From Candidatus Polarisedimenticolia bacterium (lineage in GTDB: Bacteria; Acidobacteriota; Polarisedimenticolia; Gp22-AA2; AA152), in assembly GCA_036004685.1 (NCBI GenBank), contig DASYRE010000036.1:62001-126000 (forward strand): a DNA stretch of 64,000 bases, in the 5' to 3' direction. Both the position numbers and the translations under genes were made by a program. The notes below the pieces were generated by a model that did no database searches, had not been told where the DNA came from, and worked only from the letters and a program-made list of their open reading frames with translations. Positions 48,122-57,973 of this stretch are shown in pieces (within the stretch, counting starts at the first letter, position 1; every line of letters starts with the position of its first letter).

Positions 48122-49320
48122 GCCCCGCCGCCCTGCGCCGCGAGACGCCCGCCGTCGAGGCGGCCGCTCCGAGCTTCGCGGCGCTGCGCGGTCGCTCGCT
48201 GCTCGTCGGCGTGGCGGGATTCGTCGCGCTGCTGGCGGGGGGGCTTCTCGATCCGCCGCAGTTCTACCGCTCCTACCTCATCGGTTATTCGCTGTGGCTC
48301 GGCATCGCGCTGGGCTGCCTCGGCATCCTGATGCTCCAGCACCTCTCCGGCGGCGCCTGGGGAGTCGTGCTGCGCCGCCTCCTCGAGGCCGCCGCGATGA
48401 CGCTTCCCTTCCTGTTCGTCCTGTTCACGCCGCTGCTCTCGGGCCTCCGCCGCCTCTATCCCTGGGCCGACGAGAAGCTGGTCGCCGCCGATCCGATTCT
48501 GCGGCACAAGAGCGCTTATCTGAATCCCGTGGGGTTCACGCTGCGGGCCGTCGTCTACTTCGCGATCTGGTCGGCGCTCGCCATCGTCCTGAACCGCTGG
48601 TCCGATCGCCAGGACCGCACCGGCGATCCGCTGCTGGTGGATCGGCTGGCGAAGCTCTCGGGCGCGGGAATCGCGCTCTACGTCCTGGCGATGACGTTCG
48701 CCTCGGTCGACTGGATGATGTCGCTGGAGCCTCACTGGTTCTCGACCCTCTACGGCCTTCTGGTCGTGATGGGACAGGCGCTCTCGGCCCTGGCATTCGC
48801 GATCCTGGTCCTGGCGAGCCTGGCGGCCCGGCCGCCGCTGCGCGGCAGGATCGGCCCGCGCCACTTTCACGATCTCGGGAAGCTCCTGCTGGCGTTCGTG
48901 ATGGTCTGGACCTATTTCGCCTTCTCCCAGTTCCTGATCATCTGGGCCGGCAACCTCCCCGAGGAGATTCCCTGGTACCTCAAGCGGCTGACCGGAGGGT
49001 GGCAGTGGTTCGGCTTGGCGTTGGCTGTTTTCCAGTTCGCCTTCCCTTTCGTGCTCCTGCTGTCGATGCGGCTCAAGCGAAACCCGCGGAGGCTCGCCCA
49101 GGTCGCCGGGCTGCTGCTTCTCACGCGGCTGCTCGACGTGGCCTGGACGATCGCCCCGGCGTTCCATCCCGGGCGGCTGGCGATCCACTGGATGGATCTG
49201 GCGGCTCCCGTGGCCGTCGGGGGGATCTGGCTGGCGCTCTTCCTGCGCTTCCTCGAGAGGAAGCCGCTGCTGCCGCTGGGGGATCCGTTCCTGAAGGAGT
49301 CGATCGATGACGCCCGCTAG
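48118..49320 (+). CDS. actF: Alternative complex III subunit F, second NrfD-like membrane protein
   Basis: The product is 400 residues with about ten transmembrane helices. It is the second, diverged PsrC-type subunit of ACIII and is often called quinone-binding subunit 2. Phrases such as GYSLWLGIALGCLGILMLQHLSGGAWG, SVDWMMSLEPHWFSTLYGLLVVMGQ, and FSQFLIIWAGNLPEEIPWYLKR are typical. The ATG overlaps the stop of actE. The gene overlaps the next small gene by 14 bases. Confidence 0.88.
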   Translation: MSPAALRRETPAVEAAAPSFAALRGRSLLVGVAGFVALLAGGLLDPPQFYRSYLIGYSLWLGIALGCLGILMLQHLSGGAWGVVLRRLLEAAAMTLPFLFVLFTPLLSGLRRLYPWADEKLVAADPILRHKSAYLNPVGFTLRAVVYFAIWSALAIVLNRWSDRQDRTGDPLLVDRLAKLSGAGIALYVLAMTFASVDWMMSLEPHWFSTLYGLLVVMGQALSALAFAILVLASLAARPPLRGRIGPRHFHDLGKLLLAFVMVWTYFAFSQFLIIWAGNLPEEIPWYLKRLTGGWQWFGLALAVFQFAFPFVLLLSMRLKRNPRRLAQVAGLLLLTRLLDVAWTIAPAFHPGRLAIHWMDLAAPVAVGGIWLALFLRFLERKPLLPLGDPFLKESIDDAR

Positions 49321-49723
49321 GCACGGCGGCGCAGCGGGCCGATACGAAGCCCGTGACGCGCGGGTTCGCACGCTCGCCTGGCTGCTGGCGACCCTTCTCG
49401 CGGGCATGGTGGCCGTCCTCTTCCTGATGAAGGCCCTCTTCGCGCACCTCGCTCTCAGCGAGGAGAGGCGGCCGGCGATCCCCTCGACGCTCGCCGGCAC
49501 CCGAAGCAACGTCCCTCCCGAGCCGCGGCTGCAGAACACCCCGCTGGACGATCTGCGGCGGCTGCGCGCCGAGGAGGACGCGGCGCTCTCGTCCTACGGC
49601 TGGGTCGATCGCGGCGCGGGAATCGTCAGGATCCCGATCGATCAGGCGATCGAGATGACGGAAAAGGCCGCCGCGGCGGAGCCGGGAGCGCCCGAGGCCG
49701 GGGCCCCGGGCGGGCGGCGATGA
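49307..49723 (+). CDS. Small membrane protein of the ACIII-oxidase cluster
   Basis: The product is 138 residues with one transmembrane helix (about 22-45) and a periplasmic tail. The tail has the pattern PPEPRLQNTPLDDLRRLRAE, EDAALSSYGWVDRGAG and RIPIDQAIEMTEKAA. I have seen this pattern in small proteins between act and cox genes. The Pro-Arg-Leu and Ser-Tyr-Gly-Trp-Val motifs suggest a fixed docking surface, perhaps joining ACIII to the oxidase. It overlaps actF by 14 bases and the sco gene by 4. No enzymatic motif is present. Confidence 0.65.
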   Translation: MTPARHGGAAGRYEARDARVRTLAWLLATLLAGMVAVLFLMKALFAHLALSEERRPAIPSTLAGTRSNVPPEPRLQNTPLDDLRRLRAEEDAALSSYGWVDRGAGIVRIPIDQAIEMTEKAAAAEPGAPEAGAPGGRR

Positions 49724-50580
49724 GGCGGCGCGGGACGATCGTGGCGCTTTCGGCGCTGGCAGCGCTGGCGCTGGCACCGGCGACGAGCCGGGGAGCGGCG
49801 GCCCGCGCGTCCGCCGACCCCACCCCGGCGGTGTTGCGCGGCGTGGGGCTGGAGCAGCGGCTCGGGAGGGAGGTGCCGGGGGATCTGGTTTTCCGCGACG
49901 AGTCGGGCGGGGCGGTTCGCCTGGCCGAGCTTCTCGGCCATCGTCCCGTGATTCTGACGCTGAACTACTACCGCTGTCCGATGCTCTGCACGATGGAGCT
50001 CAACGGGCTGGTCGCGTCGCTGCGCACCCTGGCGCTCGATCCGGGGAAGGATTTCCGGCTCGTGACGGTGAGCATCGACCCGCGGGAGACGCCCGATCTG
50101 GCGGCGGCCAAGAAGGCGATCTACGTCCGGAGCTACGGCCGTCCCGGCGCCGCGGAGGGATGGCGATTCCTCACGGGCGAGGAGCCGGCCATCCGCAGGC
50201 TGAGCGAAAGCGTCGGCTACCGCTACGCCTACGACGAGGCCAGCGGCCAGTTCGCCCACGCCGCCGGAATCCTGATCCTGACTCCCTCCGGACGGATCTC
50301 GCGGGTCTTCTACGGAATCGATTTCCCGCCGCGGGACTTGCGCCTGGCACTGGTCGAGTCGTCGGAGGGCAAGATCGGCAGGCTCGCCGACCGGCTCCTG
50401 CTTTTCTGCTATCACTACGATCCCGTCACGGGCCGTTACGGCTTCGCGGCGCTGGCCGCCATGCGGCTCGCGGGCGCCCTCACCGCTGTCGGGGCCGGTT
50501 CGGTGATCCTTCTGATGCTCCGCCGCGAGCGCCGCCGGCGCTCCCCGGCGGCCCCGGAGTCGGCCCCCCGTGCACTCTGA
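49720..50580 (+). CDS. SCO1/SenC-type copper chaperone for CuA assembly
   Basis: The product is 286 residues: a signal peptide, a thioredoxin-like domain (about 50-235) and a C-terminal membrane anchor (about 244-264). The copper-binding motif CPMLC is in LNYYRCPMLCTMELNG, and the conserved histidine ligand is in QFAHAAGILIL. SCO proteins deliver copper to the CuA centre of cytochrome oxidase subunit II, whose gene follows. It overlaps coxB by 11 bases. Confidence 0.88.
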   Translation: MRRRGTIVALSALAALALAPATSRGAAARASADPTPAVLRGVGLEQRLGREVPGDLVFRDESGGAVRLAELLGHRPVILTLNYYRCPMLCTMELNGLVASLRTLALDPGKDFRLVTVSIDPRETPDLAAAKKAIYVRSYGRPGAAEGWRFLTGEEPAIRRLSESVGYRYAYDEASGQFAHAAGILILTPSGRISRVFYGIDFPPRDLRLALVESSEGKIGRLADRLLLFCYHYDPVTGRYGFAALAAMRLAGALTAVGAGSVILLMLRRERRRRSPAAPESAPRAL

Positions 50581-51574
50581 CTTCCCGCTCTTCCCCGTTC
50601 AAGGCTCCGCGCAGGCGCGGGAGGTCGACCTCCTGTTCGTGACGACCGTGCTGCTCGCTCTGTTTTTCGCGACCCTGATCTCGGTGCTTCTGATCGTCTT
50701 CGCCGTCAAGTACCGGCGCCGCCCGAAAGACAGGCCGCCCGCGCCGATCCACGGCTCGACCGTCCTGGAGATCCTCTGGTCGTCGATCCCCTTTGTCCTG
50801 GCGATGGTGATTTTCGCCTGGGGCGCCGCCGTCTATTTCCGGCTGAACCGCCCTCCGGACGACACCATGACGGTGAACGTCGTGGGCAAGCGCTGGATGT
50901 GGAAGCTGCAGCACCCGTCGGGACGGCGCGAGATCAACGAGCTGCACGTCCCGGTGGGGACCGCGGTCCGGCTGAACCTGACCTCGGAGGACGTGATCCA
51001 CAGTTTCTACGTTCCGGCGTTCCGGGTGAAAGCCGACGCCCTGCCCGGCCGGTACACGACGACCTGGTTCCAAGCGACCCGCCCCGGCCGCTACCACCTT
51101 TTCTGCGCCGAGTACTGCGGCACGCAGCATTCGGGAATGATCGGATGGGTCGAGGCGATGGAGCCGGAGGCCTTCCAGGCGTGGCTTTCGGGAGGGCCCG
51201 GCCAGGTCCCCATGGCGGCCGCCGGGGAGCGCCTGTTCAACGACCTGGGGTGCGTGACCTGCCATTCCGCCCGCTCGGGCGACCGCGGCCCGTCGCTCGA
51301 CGCGCTCTACGGCAGCACGATCCGCCTGCAGACGGGCGAGACCGTCACCGCCGACGCCGCCTACCTGCGCGAGGCGATCCTGTTTCCCGCCGCCAGGGTG
51401 ACGGCCGGCTACCTCCCGGTGATGCCGACGTTCCGCGGGCTGGTGAACGAGGAGGGAATCCTCGAGTTGATCGAATATCTCAAGTCGCGCGCCGAGTCGC
51501 AGGGCGGCGCGGCTGCGGCCGCGGTGGCTCCGGCGCGGTCGCCGTCCCCCGGCAAGGAGGTCCCCACGCCATGA
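50570..51574 (+). CDS. coxB: caa3-type cytochrome oxidase subunit II with fused cytochrome c
   Basis: The product is 334 residues from a GTG. Two transmembrane helices (about 20-45 and 63-87) precede the CuA domain, whose ligands lie in [10 protein letters not shown] and [12 protein letters not shown] (two Cys, two His, Met). A C-terminal cytochrome c domain has CVTCH, with a distal Met likely in [10 protein letters not shown] fused cytochrome c defines a caa3-type oxidase that can take electrons from a membrane donor such as ACIII. Confidence 0.92.
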   Translation: MHSDFPLFPVQGSAQAREVDLLFVTTVLLALFFATLISVLLIVFAVKYRRRPKDRPPAPIHGSTVLEILWSSIPFVLAMVIFAWGAAVYFRLNRPPDDTMTVNVVGKRWMWKLQHPSGRREINELHVPVGTAVRLNLTSEDVIHSFYVPAFRVKADALPGRYTTTWFQATRPGRYHLFCAEYCGTQHSGMIGWVEAMEPEAFQAWLSGGPGQVPMAAAGERLFNDLGCVTCHSARSGDRGPSLDALYGSTIRLQTGETVTADAAYLREAILFPAARVTAGYLPVMPTFRGLVNEEGILELIEYLKSRAESQGGAAAAAVAPARSPSPGKEVPTP

Positions 51575-53196
51575 GCGGCACGCCGGCCGGCCGGCATTAC
51601 CTGAACTCCGCCTACGGAATCCGCTCGTGGCTGCTCACGGTGGATCACAAGCGGATCGCCCTGCTCTACCTCACCTCGGTGACGCTGATGTTCATGCTGG
51701 GAGGGGTGTTCGCCGCGCTGGTGAGGCTGGAGCTCCTCACCCCCGCCGGCGACTTCTTCCACGCCGACACGTACAACAAGATGTTCACGATGCACGGCAT
51801 CGTCATGGTCTTCTTCTTCCTGATCCCGGGGATTCCCGCGGTCCTCGGGAACTTCCTGATCCCGATGATGGTCGGAGCGCGGGATCTCGCTTTTCCGCGG
51901 CTCAACCTGCTGAGCTGGTACCTGTTCACCATCGGCGCGGTGTTCACCCTGTTCAACATCGTCATCGGCGGCGTGGACACCGGCTGGACCTTCTACACTC
52001 CCTACAGCTCCGCCTACACGACGACCAACATCGTGCCCGTGGCGCTGGGCATCTTCATCAGCGGCTTCTCCTCGATCCTCACCGGGCTGAACTTCATCGT
52101 CACGATCCACAAGATGCGCGCTCCCGGGCTGACCTGGTTCCGCCTTCCACTGTTCGTCTGGGCCCATTACGCCTACAGCATCATCGTCATCCTGGGGACG
52201 CCGGTGATCGCCATCACCATCGTGCTGCTGGCGCTCGAGCGCGTCTTCCATCTCGGGTTCTTCGACCCCGCGCTGGGGGGCGACCCCGTCCTGTTCCAGC
52301 ACTTCTTCTGGTTCTACAGCCACCCCGCCGTCTACATCATGATTCTGCCGGCCATGGGGGTCATCAGCGAGATCATCGCCTGCTTCTCCCGCAAACGGGT
52401 GTTCGGCTATTCGTTCGTCGCCGCCTCCAGCCTGGCGATCGCCCTGCTCGGCTTCCTGGTCTGGGGGCACCACATGTTCGTCAGCTCCCAGTCGGTCTTC
52501 GCGGGGCTCATCTTCTCGATCCTCAGCTTCCTGGTGGCGATTCCTTCCGCGGTGAAAGTGTTCAACTGGACTTCCACCCTCTACCGCGGCTCGATCTCGT
52601 TCCAGACCCCGATGCTCTACGCCTTCGGGTTCCTCGGGCTGTTCACGATCGGCGGCCTGACCGGACTCATGCTGGCGACCTTGGGGATCGACGTGCACGT
52701 CCACGACACCTATTTCATCGTGGCCCACTTCCACTACATCATGGTGGGAGGGACGGTGATGGCCTACCTGGGGGGCTTGCACTACTGGTGGCCGAAGATC
52801 ACGGGCCGGATGTATCCCGAGTGGTGGGGGCGCCTCTCGGCCCTGATCGTCTTCATCGGCTTCAACCTGACGTTCTTTCCGCAGTTCATCGTCGGCTACC
52901 TGGGGATGCCCCGCCGCTACTACGCCTACCCGCCGGAGTTCCAGGTGCTCAACGTCATGTCGACCGCCGGCGCCTCGATCCTCGGGGTCGGCTACCTCAT
53001 CCCTCTCGTCTACATGATCTGGTCGATGCGCTACGGCAAGGCCGCCACGGCCAATCCCTTCGGCGCCACCGGTCTGGAATGGCAGACCTCTTCGCCCCCC
53101 GCGACCGAGAATTTCGCGGAGCCGCCGATCGTGACCGAGGAAGCGTACGCTTACGACCGGATTCCGGTTCCGGAGCGAGGCGTCTATGCCGGCTGA
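51571..53196 (+). CDS. coxA: Cytochrome c oxidase subunit I, A2 type
   Basis: The product is 541 residues with twelve transmembrane helices. It binds haems a and a3 and CuB and pumps protons. Histidine ligands are in [30 protein letters not shown] and [14 protein letters not shown]. The loop reads YSHPAV instead of GHPEV, the mark of A2-type haem-copper oxidases, where Tyr-Ser takes the place of the D-channel glutamate. Its ATG shares bases with the stop of coxB; it overlaps coxC by 11 bases. Confidence 0.95.
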   Translation: MSGTPAGRHYLNSAYGIRSWLLTVDHKRIALLYLTSVTLMFMLGGVFAALVRLELLTPAGDFFHADTYNKMFTMHGIVMVFFFLIPGIPAVLGNFLIPMMVGARDLAFPRLNLLSWYLFTIGAVFTLFNIVIGGVDTGWTFYTPYSSAYTTTNIVPVALGIFISGFSSILTGLNFIVTIHKMRAPGLTWFRLPLFVWAHYAYSIIVILGTPVIAITIVLLALERVFHLGFFDPALGGDPVLFQHFFWFYSHPAVYIMILPAMGVISEIIACFSRKRVFGYSFVAASSLAIALLGFLVWGHHMFVSSQSVFAGLIFSILSFLVAIPSAVKVFNWTSTLYRGSISFQTPMLYAFGFLGLFTIGGLTGLMLATLGIDVHVHDTYFIVAHFHYIMVGGTVMAYLGGLHYWWPKITGRMYPEWWGRLSALIVFIGFNLTFFPQFIVGYLGMPRRYYAYPPEFQVLNVMSTAGASILGVGYLIPLVYMIWSMRYGKAATANPFGATGLEWQTSSPPATENFAEPPIVTEEAYAYDRIPVPERGVYAG

Positions 53197-53935
53197 AGCG
53201 CGCGTCGCAGGGCCGAAGACCGCTCACGCCCATCAGTTCGAGGACGCCGGGCAGCAGCGCGAGGCGGTGACCCTGGGGATGTGGGTCTTCCTGGTGACGG
53301 AGATCCTGTTCTTCGGCGGGTTGTTCCTGGCGTACGCCGTCTACCGCTGGAGCTTTCCGGCGGCCTTTACCCTGGCCAGCCGCCATCTCGACGTCCTCCT
53401 CGGGGGGGTGAACACCGTCGTCCTGATCGGCAGCAGCCTGACGATGGCGTTCGCGGTGCACGCGGCGCAGACGGGCCGCCGCCGGGCGCTTTCCCTGTTC
53501 CTGCTGCTGACGATGCTTCTCGGGGGGGTGTTCCTGGGGATCAAGGCAGTGGAATATCACGCCAAGTTCGTCGAGCGCCTGATCCCAGGGGCCTCGTTCA
53601 TGATGTCGGAGGAGAACGCTCCGGCCCATTTCGACCCCGCGACCGATCCGGCGATCGCCGCGGGAGTCCCCTCGGTCGATCCGGGCGCCGAAGCCGACCT
53701 CCAGCGTCACGCTCAGATCTTCTTTTCCCTGTACTTCGCGATGACCGGGATGCACGCCCTCCACATGGTCATCGGCCTCGGCCTTTTGACATGGCTCCTG
53801 TTCGGGGCGGCGCGCGGCCGCTTCCGCCCCGGCGCCGACGCGCCCGTCGAGATCGTCGGGCTGTACTGGCACTTCGTGGACATCATCTGGATTTTCCTCT
53901 TTCCGCTGCTCTACCTCATCGGCAGGCACGCCTGA
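53186..53935 (+). CDS. coxC: Cytochrome c oxidase subunit III
   Basis: The product is 249 residues with about five transmembrane helices. It opens with a soluble segment and [33 protein letters not shown]. The family phrase [16 protein letters not shown] and the ending [25 protein letters not shown] fit subunit III. It stabilises the active site of subunit I. A charged loop of about 60 residues between middle helices is longer than usual. Confidence 0.92.
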   Translation: MPAEARVAGPKTAHAHQFEDAGQQREAVTLGMWVFLVTEILFFGGLFLAYAVYRWSFPAAFTLASRHLDVLLGGVNTVVLIGSSLTMAFAVHAAQTGRRRALSLFLLLTMLLGGVFLGIKAVEYHAKFVERLIPGASFMMSEENAPAHFDPATDPAIAAGVPSVDPGAEADLQRHAQIFFSLYFAMTGMHALHMVIGLGLLTWLLFGAARGRFRPGADAPVEIVGLYWHFVDIIWIFLFPLLYLIGRHA

Positions 53936-54234
53936 TGTCCGAGCGCATCGTTCCTCGACGCGTCTACGTCACCGTGTTCGCCCTGTTGATCTTCTTCACG
54001 ATCGTCACCGTCTGGGCGGCTTTCGCGGACCTCGGCCGCCTCAACCTGGCGGTGGCGCTGGGCATCGCCACCCTCAAGGCCACCCTGGTGATCCTCTACT
54101 TCATGCACGTGCGCTACAACCCCCGGCTGATCTGGCTCACCCTGGCGCTCGCGGTCTCCTGGCTCGGGATGCTGTTGATCAGCGTCCTGACCGACTACGC
54201 CAGCCGCGGGTGGATTCCCTTCCCGGGCAAGTGA
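53935..54234 (+). CDS. Cytochrome c oxidase subunit IV (CtaF/CoxD type)
   Basis: The product is 99 residues with three transmembrane helices. It belongs to the prokaryotic oxidase subunit IV family: the pattern KATLVILYFMHVRYNPRLIWLTLA is diagnostic. It is the last gene of the twelve-gene cluster, with ATG overlapping the stop of coxC. After it the sequence changes to a gene-poor, AT-richer patch. Confidence 0.88.
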   Translation: MSERIVPRRVYVTVFALLIFFTIVTVWAAFADLGRLNLAVALGIATLKATLVILYFMHVRYNPRLIWLTLALAVSWLGMLLISVLTDYASRGWIPFPGK

Positions 54235-54349
54235 CGGGGGGCCGGCGCCGCGGCTCAGGACCCCCAAAGGCGGGCCGTCGCGGCCGATTCTCGACGCACC
54301 GCCTCAGGGACCCATCTCCAGGATCAGCAGACCGTGAGCGAGGTAGATC

Positions 54350-54556
54350 TCAACGAGAATGTCCCCCCGAACTGTAACCTTGTGTTGAGCAGGACCATTC
54401 GCGCGTGGAGTCTCCCTCGCTCTCATCCTCATCGTCCGTGCTGTCCGTATCCAAGTCATCGTCCCGCTCCATCTGGCATCCTGGAAGTGCGCGCTCAAGT
54501 TCTGGAAGGAAGAGCGAGGGTTCAGCACGGAAATCGGTGATCTTCAAACTCACCAT
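54350..54556 (-). CDS. Small acidic unknown protein, possibly frameshifted
   Basis: The open frame gives 68 residues starting MVSLKITDFRAEPSLFLPEL, with a highly acidic middle (residues 31-50). In the next frame, from about 54430 down to 54304, the sequence reads more like protein (KVTVRGDILVEIYLAHGLLILEMGP). This suggests one gene whose frame is broken in the acidic segment, giving a product of about 83 residues. It starts 21 bases after the secreted protein gene at 54578-54876 and probably belongs to the same transcript. No family is recognised. Confidence 0.3.
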   Translation of the reverse strand: MVSLKITDFRAEPSLFLPELERALPGCQMERDDDLDTDSTDDEDESEGDSTREWSCSTQGYSSGGHSR

Positions 54557-54577
54557 GTCTAACTCAGGATCGAAATC

Positions 54578-54876
54578 TCATTCAGCAACTCCGGAGAGGA
54601 ACTTCCGCGCCGGTGGATAGGCTGTGGCGAGATCGCTGTAATAGAAGGTGCCGTCGGAAACGATCTTGTTATGCAGTTGCTTTCGGACATCCCGCTCGCT
54701 ATCACCCAGGCAAGGATGAGAGGCACAGGTGACTACGGCGACCGCGATGCCGGCCAGGACCTGCGCCTGACTCGTCTCCGTCCGCCCGGCTTTGAGGGGG
54801 GAGAAGTTGTGCAGAGCAGTAACACCATCACGCCGATCAAACTCTTCAGGCCACCCAACTCTTGTTTGTTCCACAT
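54578..54876 (-). CDS. Small secreted protein with frameshift at a six-base homopolymer
   Basis: A strong AGGAGG lies five bases before an ATG at 54876. It opens a signal peptide, MWNKQELGGLKSLIGVMVLL, that runs to CTTSP and then meets a stop at once. In the neighbouring frame the sequence continues LKAGRTETSQAQVLAGIAVAV and ends FLSGVAE, with two cysteines. The frames meet at six G on the plus strand (54796-54801); five would restore a 98-residue exported protein. This is either a homopolymer sequencing error, phase variation, or a dying gene. No function is recognised. Confidence 0.45.
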
Positions 54877-55162
54877 AATCGCCTCCTGTTTCAAATGTAC
54901 AGGCAAGGCGCCACCGAGAGCGCTGGAATTCTTAGGTTCTGCTGGGATTGGACCGCGGTGCTGCGAGAGGACGGGGGATATTAGGGGTTACCAGAACCGG
55001 CTCCGCGTGCCCGCCGAATTCCCTTCCGGTGCTATGAGGCCATCGGCAGAAGAACATCTGGGCTCAAACGCCCGATTCTCCCGAACATTCTGCTCTCGTT
55101 TCTCACTCAAGGACATTCCCTGGAGGAACCAGCGTCTCAAGGGGGAGAATCCCGGTGCTGAA
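54877..55162. other. Gene-poor segment
   Basis: No reading frame here has a ribosome binding site or a recognisable product on either strand. A 63-residue minus-strand frame at 54988-55179 has biased, low-complexity content and I do not support it. GC content is visibly lower than in the flanking clusters. Confidence 0.5.
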
Positions 55163-55384
55163 TTAGCGGCCAATCCCAAACATCATGCCGATTATTCGCA
55201 GGCAAATTGGGAATCCTCCGATACCAGCTAGGATAGAAGCGGTCCTAAGGAACCTCAGGACTGGATAATCCAAGGATCTTGGATCATACTTAGGAACCTT
55301 AGCGGTTAGACCTAACAGCAACACCACGACGCTTAACGCAAAAATCACACATACATATATCCAATCTGTGCTCAATGTTATCAC
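55163..55384 (-). CDS. Small two-helix membrane protein of unknown function
   Basis: The product is 73 residues from a GTG; a TTG four codons later is an alternative. Two hydrophobic helices are clear (about 8-27 and 46-69) with a basic, Pro-containing loop between (KVPKYDPRSLDYP). It has AT-richer codons than the neighbouring cox and ADOP genes. No family is recognised. Bases 55385-55552 upstream hold no gene. Confidence 0.45.
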   Translation of the reverse strand: MITLSTDWIYVCVIFALSVVVLLLGLTAKVPKYDPRSLDYPVLRFLRTASILAGIGGFPICLRIIGMMFGIGR

Positions 55385-55552
55385 ACTCTTAATTCAGCAG
55401 TGTTATAGACAATTGAACTGTTGACGTGTGATCGCCGAAACATCGGCTTCAATCAGCGCCATGGTGCCAATCGCATGAATTGGCAAGATTCCTCGCGATT
55501 GTGAACGAAGGTCCACTGCCATGAACCTACTCGGTGGTCCATTTCACGGGCG

Positions 55553-57973
55553 CTACTCGGCTCGCAAGGCAACGAGGGGATCGATGCGGGCGGCGCGGCG
55601 GGCCGGAATCCAGCACGCGCAGACGGCGACGAGGCCGATCAGCAACGAGATGCCGGCGTAGATCCGTGGATCGAAGGGCTGGACATCGAACAAGAAGCTT
55701 TGTAACAGGCGAGTCAGGCCGAGCGCTGCGATGGCGCCGAGCAGGATGCCGGCGGCCGCGAGTTTCAGGCCCTGCATGACGACCATCCGCTGCATCGCGC
55801 CCGGACCGGCCCCGAGCGCCATCCGGATGCCGAATTCGCCCGTGCGCTGGCCGACCATATACGCCATCACGCCGTAGAGTCCGATGCTGGCGAGCACCAC
55901 CGCCAACCCGGCGAAGATCGTGAGCAGCACCATGACGAGGCGCCGATCCGCGCTCGTCTGGGCGATGAGCGCCGTCATCGTCTGTGGGTCCAGCAGCGGC
56001 AATCCCGCGTCGACCTCCTTCAAGGCAGCTCGCGCCGCGGAGGCGACGGCGGCCGGATCGCCCTCCACCCGCAGAACCAGAGAGGCAAAATTCTCGGGAC
56101 GTTGCAGGATGGGGAGGAAATACTCCGCCACCGGGGGTGACGTCAGGTCGTTCGAATGGTTGTCGGCCACCACGCCCACGACCTCCGACTGGATCTGGCC
56201 CATGCCGGTCACGAGCTTCTGCCCGATCGGGCTCTCGCGGCCGAAGAACTGGCGGGCCATCGTCTCATTGAGGATGACGACGTGCGGCGCCTCGGGGCTG
56301 TCTCGATCCTCGAAATCGCGCCCCGCCAGGAGCCGGATGCCGAGGGTGGCGAACATGCGCGGGCTCACCAGGTGGCGGAGCGCCAGAGGACGCTCGCTCA
56401 GCGGCGGCAGGTCGCGGCCGGCGACCGCTATGGGTGCCTGCGTGTTGGCGCCGCTCAGCGGCAAAGCGTCGTTCAGCGCCACGGATCTCACGCCCGGGAG
56501 CTGGGCCATGCGCTCCAGCACGCGGTGGTAGAAGCTCGCGAGCTCGGGCTTGGTCTCGTACCGGCTCGGGGGCACGTTGAGGAAGCCGACGAACAATCCT
56601 GCCGGCTGGAACCCGGGGGCGACGCCCTGGAGGCGCGCGAAGCTCGTGAGCAGGAGGCTGGCGGAGACCAGGAGCACGAGGGACAGCGCGATCTCGCCGA
56701 TAAGCAGGCCCAGCCGGAAACGGCTTTCCGCGACGCCGCGGGTCGACCCCCGTGGGGAGGCCTTCAGGGCGTCGTTCACGTCATGACTCGCCGCCCGCAG
56801 CGCGGGCACGATGCCCATCGCCAGGCCCGTGAGCAACGCGAGGCCCGCGGTGAACGCGAGCACCGCCGGATCGATTCCGACCTCGAGGGAGCGCGGTATG
56901 AAATCCCGTCCGGCCTGGAGGAACCCTTGGAGGCTCCACTGCGCAAAGAGCAGACCGAGGGCCGCGCCGATCACGGCTACGAGAAGACTTTCCAAGAGGA
57001 ACGGCCGGATGACGCAGCTCCGGCTGGCACCCAGGGCGAGGCGCACGGCGACCTCCTTGCTGCGGCCGGTGAAGCGGGCGAGCAGCAGATTGACGACGTT
57101 GGCGCAGGCGATCAGAAGCACGCAGCCGACGGCGCCAAAGAGCACCACGAACGTCCTACGCTGGTTGCCCACGAGGCTCTCGAGCAGGGGGTCCACGGCC
57201 GCCTGCGCGGGAGCGTCGACGTTCTTCGGATACTTTGCCCGGTAGCTCCCGGCGAGCAGGCTCACGTTCTCGCGCGCCTGCTTCAGCGTGACGCCGGGCT
57301 TGAGGCGGCCGATGACCTGGAAAGTGAAGGCGCCGTTGTCAATCTGCGCCGGCACGAGGAAAGGCACTTCCACCGGGCGCGGGGCCCAGAGGTCGGTCTG
57401 GTTGAACGGGAAACGCGAAAGCGCCGGCGGCAGGATGCCGATGATCGTGTGGGGCCGGCCATCGAGCGTCAGGGGCTGGCCGAGCGCTGCCTGGCTGCCT
57501 AGGAACCGCTTCTGCCAGAAGTTGTAGCTGATCAGGACGACGTCGGCGCCGCCCGCCCGGTCCTCCTCGGCGGAGAAGTACCGCCCATAGAGCGGTCGCA
57601 CCCCGAGCACCGCCAGGTAGTTGGCCGAGGCCATCACGCCCTGGACCAGCTCCGGGGCGTCGCGGCCGCTGAGCGTGAAGCCGTTGAAGGCCGCGACCGC
57701 CAGGTCGCTGAACACCTGTTGGTGGTCGCGCACGACGAGGAAACGAGGCCAGGAGAAGGGAACGTCGTTGAGCTGACGCTCCGGAAGCGACGACCTCAGC
57801 TGCACCAGCCGTTCGGGGTTCGCGTAGGGCAGCGGACGCAGGAAGAGCGAGTTGATGATGCTGAACATCGCGCTGTTCGCGCCGATCCCGAGCGCGAGGG
57901 CGAGGACCGCGATCAGGGAAGAGCCGGGCGACTTGATCAGCTGGCGAAGCGCGTAGCGGAGATCGGAAATCAT
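55553..57973 (-). CDS. ADOP-family ABC transporter permease (MacB/FtsX type)
   Basis: The product is 806 residues from the ATG at 57973 (a GTG at 58003 would add ten). It has the duplicated MacB-periplasmic-core plus FtsX arrangement. It opens with DLRYALRQLIKSPGSSLIAVLALALGIGANSAMFS, the standard start of the ADOP family expanded in Acidobacteria. The first FtsX block is VLLIACANVVNLLLAR, and the second includes GLYGVMAYMVGQRTGEFGIRMALGA. Eight helices are expected. No ATPase gene is adjacent, as usual for orphan permeases. It may export peptides or lipids or sense the envelope. Confidence 0.88.
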   Translation of the reverse strand: MISDLRYALRQLIKSPGSSLIAVLALALGIGANSAMFSIINSLFLRPLPYANPERLVQLRSSLPERQLNDVPFSWPRFLVVRDHQQVFSDLAVAAFNGFTLSGRDAPELVQGVMASANYLAVLGVRPLYGRYFSAEEDRAGGADVVLISYNFWQKRFLGSQAALGQPLTLDGRPHTIIGILPPALSRFPFNQTDLWAPRPVEVPFLVPAQIDNGAFTFQVIGRLKPGVTLKQARENVSLLAGSYRAKYPKNVDAPAQAAVDPLLESLVGNQRRTFVVLFGAVGCVLLIACANVVNLLLARFTGRSKEVAVRLALGASRSCVIRPFLLESLLVAVIGAALGLLFAQWSLQGFLQAGRDFIPRSLEVGIDPAVLAFTAGLALLTGLAMGIVPALRAASHDVNDALKASPRGSTRGVAESRFRLGLLIGEIALSLVLLVSASLLLTSFARLQGVAPGFQPAGLFVGFLNVPPSRYETKPELASFYHRVLERMAQLPGVRSVALNDALPLSGANTQAPIAVAGRDLPPLSERPLALRHLVSPRMFATLGIRLLAGRDFEDRDSPEAPHVVILNETMARQFFGRESPIGQKLVTGMGQIQSEVVGVVADNHSNDLTSPPVAEYFLPILQRPENFASLVLRVEGDPAAVASAARAALKEVDAGLPLLDPQTMTALIAQTSADRRLVMVLLTIFAGLAVVLASIGLYGVMAYMVGQRTGEFGIRMALGAGPGAMQRMVVMQGLKLAAAGILLGAIAALGLTRLLQSFLFDVQPFDPRIYAGISLLIGLVAVCACWIPARRAARIDPLVALRAE

